From positions 1-17,033 of the forward strand of contig CAUHSG010000020.1 in assembly GCA_959608885.1 (NCBI GenBank): a DNA stretch of 17,033 nucleotides, written 5' to 3'. This DNA comes from an uncultured Coriobacteriia bacterium. GTDB lineage: Bacteria; Actinomycetota; Coriobacteriia; Coriobacteriales; QAMH01. The translations under genes were made by a program, and so were the position numbers. The notes beneath the pieces were generated by a model, which was not told the DNA's origin, did not search any database, and worked only from the letters and a program-made list of their open reading frames with translations. This document shows positions 6,956-13,383 of the stretch, piece after piece (position 1 is the first letter of the stretch; each line of letters begins with the position of its first letter).

Positions 6956-7504
6956 TCACATCGTATGCGTGGCGTAAACGGGATCGTCTGACCATAAAAC
7001 GACCTCGCCGGCAGCGCGCGTGGCGGGCACATCGATGATGCGCTGGTTGGACGAACCACGAAAACGCAGCGAGATATCGTGAAGCTCCTTGACATAGAGG
7101 CCATCCACGAGCACGTCGATGCAGGCGAGCATGCGCTCGGTGACCTCGGTGCGGCGCAGGTTAGTGGTGTCGAGCAGATCCTCGAGCAAGTCGCCCGTGA
7201 AGCACCAAATGGTCTTGCCGGGAAGCTCGTCCTTCACGCGCTCGAGAAAGCCCACGAGACCGCGCTGGTTGCTCGGCTCCATCGGCTCGCCGCCCAGAAG
7301 CGTGAGCCCGCGGATATACGAAGGACGCATGCTCTCGATAAGCTCGTCTTCCACCTCGCGCGTGAACGGCTTGCCGAAGTCGAAGTTCCAGGTCTGGGGC
7401 TGGAAACACTCCGCACAATGATGCGTGCATCCGCTCACGAACAACGTCGTACGCGTGCCGGAGCCATTGGCGATGTCGCAGTATTTAATCTCGGCGTAGT
7501 TCAT
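6956..7504 (-). CDS. nrdG: Anaerobic ribonucleotide reductase activating protein (radical SAM)
   Basis: A 182-residue radical S-adenosylmethionine enzyme that installs the glycyl radical on NrdD. The [4Fe-4S] cluster motif CTHHCAEC is at residues 26-33 in the CX3CX2C pattern, followed by the SAM-binding LLGGEPME motif. Length and the short single-domain layout match NrdG. The ATG at 7504 has AGGAAAAAG upstream. It follows nrdD on the same strand after 234 bases that hold a strong hairpin and an imperfect long inverted repeat. The pair may share the nrdD promoter, with the hairpin setting the lower NrdG level. The adjacent NrdD, its partner, makes the assignment secure. Confidence 0.95.
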   Translation of the reverse strand: MNYAEIKYCDIANGSGTRTTLFVSGCTHHCAECFQPQTWNFDFGKPFTREVEDELIESMRPSYIRGLTLLGGEPMEPSNQRGLVGFLERVKDELPGKTIWCFTGDLLEDLLDTTNLRRTEVTERMLACIDVLVDGLYVKELHDISLRFRGSSNQRIIDVPATRAAGEVVLWSDDPVYATHTM

Positions 7505-7520
7505 GATTACTTTTTCCTAT

Positions 7521-7768
7521 GAAATTGCGTGATGTACACCTATAGTCGCAGCGGTTCGTGCTTGGCGCACCGAGCTCAGCTCCGATTTCAGAGCTGTGAT
7601 AAATCGCGAGGCGGTCTTGCGAGGACTGTTTGAGAAGGGCAACCACACTGTGGTTGCCCTTCGAGTTCCGCAGCAGCCGAGCGATTTTCGCAGATCGGGT
7701 GAAATCGACTGGCGAGCGAAGTGCACCAGGCTCGTTTCCTATAGGTGCATGACGCGATCTCGAATTTC
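7521..7768. repeat. Imperfect long inverted repeat filling the nrdD-nrdG gap
   Basis: Several blocks recur in mirrored order around a centre near 7648. They are GAAATT at 7521 and AATTTC at 7763; CACCTATAG at 7537-7545 and CTATAGGTG at 7739-7747; CGATTTCA at 7583-7590 and TGAAATCG at 7700-7707; AAATCGC at 7601-7607 and GCGATTT at 7681-7687; and the perfect central hairpin at 7635-7661. Between blocks the arms have drifted. The right end includes the last codons and stop of nrdD. No coding frame or tRNA-like fold is apparent. It could be a degenerate inverted duplication, a MITE-like relic or a structured intercistronic RNA. Confidence 0.55.
7635..7661. terminator. Strong intercistronic hairpin between nrdD and nrdG
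   Basis: AAGGGCAACCACA is mirrored perfectly by TGTGGTTGCCCTT around a single C, a 13-bp inverted repeat that would fold as an 11-bp stem with a five-base loop. On the minus strand it lies about 80 bases past the nrdD stop. There is no clean U-tract after it, so it may be a partial terminator, an RNase block or an mRNA-stabilising hairpin. Confidence 0.65.
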
Positions 7769-9961
7769 TTCCGTTCTCCCCTGGTTCCAGTACTGGGTGC
7801 CGATGTAGCCACAGGTGCGACGCGCGACGTTCATCGTGGCCTGGTCGCGGTTACCGCAGTTAGGGCACTCCCACTCGAGCTTACCGTCTTCCTCGACGAT
7901 CTGAATCTCCCCGTCGTAGCCGCACACCTGGCAGAAGTCGCTCTTGGTGTTGAGCTCGGCGTACATGATGTTGTCGTAGATGTAGCGCATGACGTCGATG
8001 ACGGCCTCGAGGTTGTCCTGCATGTTGGGCACCTCGACATAGCTGATGGCACCACCCGGGGAGAGGCGCTGGAACTCGCTCTCGAACTTGAGCTTGGTGT
8101 AGGCGTCGATTTCCTCGGAGACGTGCACGTGGTAGCTGTTGGTGATGTAGCCCTTGTCCGTGATGCCCTTAATAATGCCGAAGCGCTTCTGCAGGGCCTT
8201 GGCGAACTTGTAGGTGGTGGACTCGAGCGGCGTACCGTACAGCGAGTAGTCGATGTTCTCGGCGGCCTTCCACTCGAAGCACTTGTCGTTCATGCGCTGC
8301 ATGACCGCAAGCGCGAACGGCGTGGCCTCATCGTCGGTATGGCTGTGGCCGGTCATGTACTTGACGCACTCGTAGAGGCCGGCATAGCCGAGCGAGATGG
8401 TGGAATAACCGCCGTAGAGCAGCTTGTCGATGGTCTCGCCCTTCTTAAGACGGGCGAGCGCGCCGTACTGCCACAGGATGGGCGCGGCATCCGAGAGCGT
8501 GCCCTTGAGGCGATCGTGACGGCAGCGCAGGGCGCGATGGCACAGCTCGAGGCGCTCTTCGAAGATGTTCCAGAATTTGTCCTCATCCCCGCCGCTGGAC
8601 AGCGCGACGTCAACCAGGTTGATGGTCACGACGCCCTGGTTGAAGCGACCGTAGAACTTGGGCTTGGTGGGATCGTAGTTGCCGGCGTTGGCCACGTTGT
8701 CATAGCCGTTGCCCGAGCGATCCGGCGTGAGGAAGCTGCGGCAACCCATGCAGGTGTAGCAATCGCCCTCGCCCTCTGCCTGGCCGGCGGAGAGCTTGTA
8801 CTCCTTCATCTTCTTCTCGGAGATGTAGTCGGGCACCATGCGCTTGGCCGTGCACTTGGCGGCCAACTGCGTGAGGTAGAAGTACGGGGAGCCCTCGTCG
8901 ATGTTGTCATCCTCGAGCACGTAGATGAGCTTGGGGAATGCCGGGGTGATCCAGACGCCCTCCTCGTTCTTGACGCCCTGATAGCGCTGACGCAGCGTCT
9001 CCTCGATGATCATGGCGAGGTCACGCTTCTCGTCCTCGTTGCGAGCCTCGTTGAGATACATGAACACGGTGATGAAGGGAGCCTGACCGTTGGTGGTCAT
9101 GAGCGTGACGACCTGGTACTGGATGGTCTGGACACCGCGCTTGATCTCCTCGCGCAGACGGCGCTCGACAACCTGCTCGATCTGATCCTTGTCTGCCTCG
9201 ATGCCCAGCATCTCGAACTCGGCGTAGGTCTCGCGGCGAATCTTCTTGCGGGAGACGTCGACGAAGGGCGCGAGGTGCGTGAGCGAGATGGACTGACCGC
9301 CGTACTGGCAGCTCGCCACCTGGGCGATGATCTGTGTGGCAATATTGCACGCGGTGGAGAACATATGCGGACGCTCGATGAGGGTGCCCGAGATGACCGT
9401 GCCGTTTTGCAGCATGTCCTCGAGATTGACGAGGTCGCAGTTGTGCATGTGCTGCGCGAAGTAGTCAGAATCGTGGAAGTGGATGATGCCGTTGTTGTGC
9501 GCCTCGACGACCTCGCGCGGCAGGAGCATGCGCATGGTGAGGTCCTTGGAGACCTCGCCCGCCATGTAGTCGCGCTGGACGGAGTTGACGGCAGGATTCT
9601 TGTTGGAGTTCTCCTGCTTGACTTCCTCGTTATTGCACTCGATAAGAGTGAGGATCTTGTCATCGGTCGTGTTGCTCTGACGCTTGAGGTTCTGGAGGTA
9701 GCGATAGATGATGTACTTGCGCGCGACCTCGAACTTGTCGAGCGCCATGATCTCATCCTCGACCATATCCTGGATTTCCTCGACCGAGACCGTGTGGCCG
9801 GCGGCCTTGCAGGCGTCTTCGACGTTGAGAGCCGCGTACTCGATCTGGCGTGCCGTGAGGCGCTCGTCTTCGGGAACTTCCTTGTTCGCCGCTTCGATTG
9901 CGTTGGCGATTTTCGAAAGGTCGAAAATCGCCTCGGAGCCGTTTCGCTTGATGATCTTCAT
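7739..9961 (-). CDS. nrdD: Anaerobic (class III) ribonucleoside-triphosphate reductase
   Basis: A 740-residue oxygen-sensitive enzyme that reduces ribonucleoside triphosphates to deoxynucleotides, with formate as the usual reductant. The N-terminal ATP-cone (about 1-95) provides allosteric control of activity. The core includes MGCRSFL with Cys407, equivalent to the active-site cysteine, preceded by C401 and C404. Near the C terminus lies a zinc site of two CxxC pairs (C677/C680 and C699/C702), then the glycyl radical loop RTCGYIG with Gly718. Length and order are those of full NrdD. The start ATG follows GAGGGAAG. Two NrdR boxes upstream predict repression by NrdR when dATP is plentiful. NrdG downstream activates it. 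The protein ends VMHL, with the stop inside the inverted repeat. Confidence 0.98.
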   Translation of the reverse strand: MKIIKRNGSEAIFDLSKIANAIEAANKEVPEDERLTARQIEYAALNVEDACKAAGHTVSVEEIQDMVEDEIMALDKFEVARKYIIYRYLQNLKRQSNTTDDKILTLIECNNEEVKQENSNKNPAVNSVQRDYMAGEVSKDLTMRMLLPREVVEAHNNGIIHFHDSDYFAQHMHNCDLVNLEDMLQNGTVISGTLIERPHMFSTACNIATQIIAQVASCQYGGQSISLTHLAPFVDVSRKKIRRETYAEFEMLGIEADKDQIEQVVERRLREEIKRGVQTIQYQVVTLMTTNGQAPFITVFMYLNEARNEDEKRDLAMIIEETLRQRYQGVKNEEGVWITPAFPKLIYVLEDDNIDEGSPYFYLTQLAAKCTAKRMVPDYISEKKMKEYKLSAGQAEGEGDCYTCMGCRSFLTPDRSGNGYDNVANAGNYDPTKPKFYGRFNQGVVTINLVDVALSSGGDEDKFWNIFEERLELCHRALRCRHDRLKGTLSDAAPILWQYGALARLKKGETIDKLLYGGYSTISLGYAGLYECVKYMTGHSHTDDEATPFALAVMQRMNDKCFEWKAAENIDYSLYGTPLESTTYKFAKALQKRFGIIKGITDKGYITNSYHVHVSEEIDAYTKLKFESEFQRLSPGGAISYVEVPNMQDNLEAVIDVMRYIYDNIMYAELNTKSDFCQVCGYDGEIQIVEEDGKLEWECPNCGNRDQATMNVARRTCGYIGTQYWNQGRTEEIRDRVMHL

Positions 9962-10040
9962 GCTTCCCTCATGTCCCTCGTGTTCGAGTATTTGTATGCA
10001 ACGTTTATACGTATGCAGTAGCGATTGCTCGAATCAGAAT

Positions 10041-10056
10041 AGACCATATCTTGTGT
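10041..10056. promoter_or_regulatory. NrdR box 2 upstream of nrdD
   Basis: AGACCATATCTTGTGT matches the 16-base NrdR box pattern (acaCnAtATnTnGtgt-like) in most positions. Its centre is 33 bp, about three helical turns, from the centre of the other box, as expected for paired NrdR sites. A minus-strand TATTCT at 10041-10036 could be the nrdD -10, so NrdR bound here would block the promoter. It lies 80 bp upstream of the nrdD start codon. Confidence 0.75.
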
Positions 10057-10073
10057 TTTTTGCGGCTGGAAAT

Positions 10074-10089
10074 CCACAATATCTTGTGG
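10074..10089. promoter_or_regulatory. NrdR box 1 upstream of nrdD
   Basis: CCACAATATCTTGTGG is a near-perfect 16-base palindrome with the CACAA-TAT-TTGTG architecture of NrdR operators. It is the stronger of the two boxes. NrdR is an ATP-cone zinc-ribbon repressor of ribonucleotide reductase operons; its gene is not in this window. Confidence 0.82.
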
Positions 10090-10166
10090 ATAAAAGTTAT
10101 TGACATCACAAGATTTGGTATTTTCACCGGTAAAACATATCGGGAAATCAGATAGGCAACCAGGAT

Positions 10167-10270
10167 ACCCCGAAAATAATTCCGAGGAATTCCCTCAACG
10201 GTTCGCCGAATATCTTAGTCACTTTGAGACGAGGAAATAACATCCCCTGATGACTAGGATATTTTGGGGT
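10167..10270. ncRNA. Possible structured RNA with a three-way junction
   Basis: Three nested stems can form together. P1 pairs ACCCCGAAAAT (10167-10177, one bulged G) with ATTTTGGGGT (10261-10270). P2 is the small hairpin GAGG-AATTC-CCTC (10184-10196). P3 pairs ATCTTAGTCA (10212-10221) with TGACTAGGAT (10251-10260), with one G-T/A-C type mismatch. Strand is undetermined and no downstream gene is obviously controlled: on the plus strand it reads toward the antisense of gdhA, and on the minus strand it precedes the nrdD promoter. This is a fold suggestion only. Confidence 0.25.
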
Positions 10271-10386
10271 CTGGAGAATCTTGTTATCTGTCGTGGATAG
10301 GCGGAAGCGGGAACGAAGCAGGTCGAGCGAATGCACGTCTGAACGGCGCTCAAAAGCATCTTAGTCAAGTGTCCAATTTTCAAGAC

Positions 10387-10423
10387 GATGAGACAATTGT
10401 CGCCGGGGCAGTTTTGTCTTATC
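10387..10423. repeat. Dispersed palindromic repeat, intact copy
   Basis: GATGAGACAA and TTGTCTTATC flank a TTGTCGCCGGGGCAGTT core. It has the reverse-complement core orientation of the copies at 5201 and 5968. It lies immediately beyond the gdhA terminator hairpin. Confidence 0.8.
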
Positions 10424-10434
10424 CGCCAAAAGAA

Positions 10435-10464
10435 GGGGGGGGGCGACAACTCGCACCCCCCCCC
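10435..10464 (-). terminator. Terminator of gdhA with a nine-G/nine-C stem
   Basis: Nine Gs (10435-10443) followed by CGA, and TCGCA followed by nine Cs (10456-10464), form a very GC-rich hairpin with a CAAC loop. On the minus strand it begins about 26 bases after the gdhA stop and is followed by TTCTTTT, as in an intrinsic terminator. Homopolymer runs of this length could vary in length between cells. Confidence 0.75.
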
Positions 10465-10489
10465 TCCTCGAGTGGCTATGACGTCGTGA

Positions 10490-11827
10490 CTAGACGATGC
10501 CCTGGGCCATCATCGCATCGGCAACCTTGAGGAAGCCGGCGATATTGGCGCCCATGACGTAGTTGCCCTCGTGGCCGTACTCGCGTGCGGCATCGTCGGC
10601 AGCGTGGAAGATACCCTGCATGATCTTGCGCAGACGATCGTCGACCTCCTCGAAGGTCCAGGAGAGGCGCTCGGAGTTCTGACTCATCTCCAGACCACTC
10701 GTGGCAACGCCACCGGCATTGGCGGCCTTGCCGGGGAAGAACGCGACGCCGTTTTGCTGCAGATACTGAGTCGCCTCGAGCGTGGTCGGCATGTTCGCGC
10801 CCTCGGTGAGAATCTTGCAGCCATTGGCGACGAGGTTCTTGGCGTCTTCGATGAAGACCTCGTTCTGCGTCGCGCAGGGCATGGCGATGTCGCAGGGGGT
10901 GACCCACACGCCACGGCCCTCGTGATACTCGACGGTCGGATGGTCACAACGCTTGGCGTACTCGCTTAGGCGACCACGCTCGACCTCCTTGATCTGCTTG
11001 ACGAGGTCGAGGTCGATGCCGGACGGATCGTAGATCCAGCCCGTGGAATCGGACATGGTGACGACGGTCGCGCCGAGCTGCGTGGCCTTCTCGCAAGCGT
11101 AGATAGCAACGTTGCCGGAACCGGACAGGCACACCGTCTTGCCCTTGTAGGAATCATCGTTGCAGTTGAGGTACTCCTCGGTGAAGTACACGGCGCCGTA
11201 ACCCGTTGCCTCGGTGCGGGCCAGCGAGCCACCGTACGAGAGGCCCTTGCCCGTGAGCACGCCGGTCCACTCGTTGCGGATGCGCTTGTACTGGCCAAAC
11301 ATGAAGCCGATCTCGCGCGCACCCGTGCCGATATCGCCGGCGGGCACGTCGGTGTCGGCACCGATGTGGCGCTGCAGCTCGGTCATGAAGGACTGGCAGA
11401 AGCGCATGACCTCGCCGTCGCTGCGACCCTTGGGGTCGAAGTCGCAGCCACCCTTGCCGCCGCCCATGGGCAGCGTGGTGAGGCTGTTCTTGAAGATCTG
11501 CTCGAAACCGAGGAACTTCAGGATGGAGAGGTTCACGCTCGGGTGCAGGCGCAGACCGCCCTTGTAGGGGCCGATGGCGCTGTTGAACTGCACGCGAAAC
11601 GCACGATTGACCTGGACCTTGCCAGCATCGTCAACCCACGGCACACGGAAGGTGATGATGCGCTCGGGCTCGACGATGCGCTCGAGAAGGCCTGCCTCCT
11701 CGTATTCGGGATGAGCCTCGATGACGGGCTCGAGGGACTCCAGGACCTCGGTCACGGCCTGGATGAACTCCGGCTGGTCGGCGTCCTTTGCCTTGACCTG
11801 CTCGATGATGCGCTGTACGTAACTCAC
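10490..11827 (-). CDS. gdhA: Glutamate dehydrogenase, NADP-type
   Basis: A 445-residue cytoplasmic hexameric enzyme that interconverts glutamate and 2-oxoglutarate plus ammonia. The substrate site is intact: GPYKGGLRLHP with Lys89, FKNSLTT with Lys113, PMGGGKGG with catalytic Lys125, and VPAGDIGTG with Asp165. The Rossmann domain has GSGNVA (236-241), and a Ser/Asp-rich SDSTG follows the second strand, as in the NADP-preferring bacterial group; coenzyme choice is not certain. The length is typical. The start is GTG at 11827 with an AAGGAG ribosome binding site. It is divergent from an operon that includes a glutamate/aspartate symporter, which suggests glutamate use as nitrogen or energy source. 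It ends in a strong terminator. Confidence 0.97.
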   Translation of the reverse strand: MSYVQRIIEQVKAKDADQPEFIQAVTEVLESLEPVIEAHPEYEEAGLLERIVEPERIITFRVPWVDDAGKVQVNRAFRVQFNSAIGPYKGGLRLHPSVNLSILKFLGFEQIFKNSLTTLPMGGGKGGCDFDPKGRSDGEVMRFCQSFMTELQRHIGADTDVPAGDIGTGAREIGFMFGQYKRIRNEWTGVLTGKGLSYGGSLARTEATGYGAVYFTEEYLNCNDDSYKGKTVCLSGSGNVAIYACEKATQLGATVVTMSDSTGWIYDPSGIDLDLVKQIKEVERGRLSEYAKRCDHPTVEYHEGRGVWVTPCDIAMPCATQNEVFIEDAKNLVANGCKILTEGANMPTTLEATQYLQQNGVAFFPGKAANAGGVATSGLEMSQNSERLSWTFEEVDDRLRKIMQGIFHAADDAAREYGHEGNYVMGANIAGFLKVADAMMAQGIV

Positions 11828-11859
11828 GGTTTTCTCCTTGTCTATGACGGGACGCGTGC

Positions 11860-11865
11860 ATTATA
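11860..11865 (-). promoter_or_regulatory. -10 element of the gdhA promoter
   Basis: On the minus strand the hexamer is a perfect TATAAT, 32 bases upstream of the GTG start. No good -35 hexamer lies 16-18 bp further upstream, so the promoter may rely on an activator. Confidence 0.5.
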
Positions 11866-11948
11866 GGTGGCGAAGTTCCCATAATGTCGTCGAATTAATG
11901 AAATCGAAACATTTGATATGGAGCGGGCGGTGCAGAACAGTCAACGAA

Positions 11949-11985
11949 AATGAGACAAAAGCAACCCGGCGCGATTTGACTCATT
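11949..11985. repeat. Dispersed palindromic repeat, diverged copy
   Basis: AATGAGACAAAA and GATTTGACTCATT flank a GCAACCCGGCGC core. The outer arms are well conserved, while the core and right arm carry substitutions. Confidence 0.75.
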
Positions 11986-12047
11986 GGACAAGCAGGCGGC
12001 TGATTCTGCCATAACGTGACCGACAAGGCAGAGAATGGCGGCGGAAT

Positions 12048-12088
12048 GAGACCAGACAAAAGTCGCCGGGGCAGTTTTGTCTGGTCTC
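12048..12088. repeat. Dispersed palindromic repeat, longest perfect copy
   Basis: GAGACCAGACAAAA (14 bases) is mirrored exactly by TTTTGTCTGGTCTC around GTCGCCGGGGCAG. A further half-arm, CTGTCTGGTCTCG, follows at 12093-12105 as if a second copy had been partly added or lost. It lies about 80 bp upstream of the Fe-S gene start. Confidence 0.88.
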
Positions 12089-12128
12089 GCATCTGTCTGG
12101 TCTCGCCGTCCACGGGACAACATCTGCC

Positions 12129-12138
12129 GTGGTAAAGT
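12129..12138 (+). promoter_or_regulatory. Possible extended -10 promoter of the Fe-S/flavoprotein operon
   Basis: TAAAGT at 12133-12138 is preceded by TGG, giving an extended -10 layout, about 30 bases upstream of the ATG. No -35 hexamer is recognisable. Confidence 0.3.
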
Positions 12139-12168
12139 AGCAGCACATATCGTTTTTTGGGAGGAACC

Positions 12169-13368
12169 ATGAGTCTGCTCGAATCTTCCAACGAGTACTG
12201 GGAATTTCTCGGCCAGTGCACGCAATGCGGTCATTGCACCCAGGCGTGCGAATCGCTTACCACCGCGAACATGACGCTCGGCGACATCGCCAAAAGCCTG
12301 CTGGACGCCCAACGCGATGCCGGCTCGAGCGACGAGCTCGCTATCAAGCTCGCGGCCAACGAACAGCTCACGCAGGCGGTGCGCGGCTGCTTCTTCTGCA
12401 CCACTTGCAAGAACACCTGCTTCGCGCATAACGACGTCTCCACGCTCATATATCACGCACGCGACGACTACCAGAAGCTCGGCCTCATTCCCCGCGACAC
12501 CTATGCAAGTGTCGAAGTCGACAAGGAATGGGACATCTTCACCGCCTACCGCGCCATCTACGGCATCGACCTCACCGACCTGACGCGCCATATCAAGACC
12601 GAGACCCATGATGCCGCGACGGACTGCGAGGTCGCGTTCTTTCCCGGCTGCTCCCTTGCGGCCTACGCACCCGATCTCACCCGTGAGATCTTCGAGACGC
12701 TCGACGAGCTGGGTGGCAAGGCGACGATGATCGATCATTGCTGCGGCTCCCCGCTCAAAAGCGCCGGCTTCTTCGATCGCGCCGAAGCGCTGTGCGACCG
12801 CTGCTGCAACGAAATAGCCTCTTCGGGTGCCCACACGCTCGTCTGCGTCTGCCCCGGCTGCAAGAACGCCATGCAGGCCGCCCTCGACCGCAACGGCATG
12901 GACGTGCGTGCCGTGAGCCTCTCGGCGTTCCTTCTGGAGCACGGCTTCACGCCCAAGCATCCGCTTCCCGAGGGGAGCTACTGCATGTCCAAAGCATGCC
13001 AGGACCGCGACGGCAGCTGTCTTGACGCCACCTTGGAGGTACTTGGCCTCGACGAGGACACCGTCGAGATCTTCCACGGCTGCTGCGGCGCCGGCGGAGC
13101 GGTCAACTCGTTCGAGCCCGACCGCGTGGACAGCCAAACCGAGGTGAAGCTCTCGTTTGCCCCGGAAGGCTCGACCGTCGTGAGCATGTGCCCGACCTGC
13201 ACCTACACCTACGCCTTCTATCTCATGAGCCATCCGCGCGAGCTCGGCAACAAGCACTACGCCGAGCTGCTCTTCGACACGCAAATCGACTGGGACCTCG
13301 TCTTCGCGCAGCTCCAGGGCATGTGGACGGGCGAATATGGGCCATGGCTCGCGCAGGTCTTCGCGTAG
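12169..13368 (+). CDS. Fe-S protein with two CCG domains (HdrD/GlpC/LutA-like)
   Basis: A 399-residue cytoplasmic electron carrier. Two [4Fe-4S] ferredoxin motifs open the protein: C17-C20-C23-C27 and C74-C77-C80-C84. Two complete CCG (cysteine-rich) domains follow. The first has FFPGCS, DHCCGSP and CPGC; the second has CMSKAC, HGCCGAGG and CPTC. This layout is that of heterodisulfide reductase subunit D, GlpC and glycolate/lactate oxidase Fe-S subunits, which pass electrons between a flavoprotein and a thiol, quinone or other carrier. The start is ATG 12169 after GGGAGG; the frame also offers a TTG four codons earlier. The flavoprotein gene follows within 15 bases, so the two very likely work as a pair. 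The substrate is unknown. Confidence 0.88.
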   Translation: MSLLESSNEYWEFLGQCTQCGHCTQACESLTTANMTLGDIAKSLLDAQRDAGSSDELAIKLAANEQLTQAVRGCFFCTTCKNTCFAHNDVSTLIYHARDDYQKLGLIPRDTYASVEVDKEWDIFTAYRAIYGIDLTDLTRHIKTETHDAATDCEVAFFPGCSLAAYAPDLTREIFETLDELGGKATMIDHCCGSPLKSAGFFDRAEALCDRCCNEIASSGAHTLVCVCPGCKNAMQAALDRNGMDVRAVSLSAFLLEHGFTPKHPLPEGSYCMSKACQDRDGSCLDATLEVLGLDEDTVEIFHGCCGAGGAVNSFEPDRVDSQTEVKLSFAPEGSTVVSMCPTCTYTYAFYLMSHPRELGNKHYAELLFDTQIDWDLVFAQLQGMWTGEYGPWLAQVFA

Positions 13369-13383
13369 GGAAAGGTGATGGAC

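Larger units (their letters stand above)
10090..10489. other. Long non-coding gap between gdhA 3' end and the nrdD operator
   Basis: The space between nrdD (start 9961) and gdhA (stop 10490-10492) is 528 bp. Besides the two NrdR boxes it holds a possible three-way-junction fold (10167-10270), an intact palindromic repeat (10387-10423) and a G/C-run hairpin (10435-10464). The decamer ATCTTAGTCA occurs at 10212-10221 and 10358-10367, with an inverted near-copy, TGACTAGGAT, at 10251-10260. The short open frames here (62-88 codons) lack ribosome binding sites and recognisable domains, so I call no gene. This stretch is more AT-rich than its neighbours. Confidence 0.5.
11828..12168. other. Divergent intergenic region between gdhA and the Fe-S operon
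   Basis: This 341-bp stretch contains the gdhA leader and -10, an AT-rich segment around 11880-11925, two palindromic repeats (11949-11985 and 12048-12088), and the promoter region of the plus-strand operon. I find no credible gene in it. The two palindromes sit between the two promoters and may insulate them. Confidence 0.5.

Noticed and set aside
7505..7738. A tRNA or known riboswitch in the nrdD-nrdG gap
   Set aside because: I looked for a cloverleaf, a TTCRA loop and conserved riboswitch boxes and found none; the pairing pattern is explained by the mirrored arms instead.
7745..10021. A 758-codon open frame on the plus strand opposite nrdD
   Set aside because: It is the antisense shadow of nrdD, produced by the G/C preference at third positions. 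The translation is low-complexity (Asp, Val, Leu, Arg rich) with no domain, and nrdD itself has every catalytic motif.
10219..10530. Small open frames in the gap before nrdD (10219-10449 minus, 10264-10530 plus)
   Set aside because: They cross a palindromic repeat and the gdhA terminator or the gdhA coding end, lack ribosome binding sites and show no domain or signal peptide.
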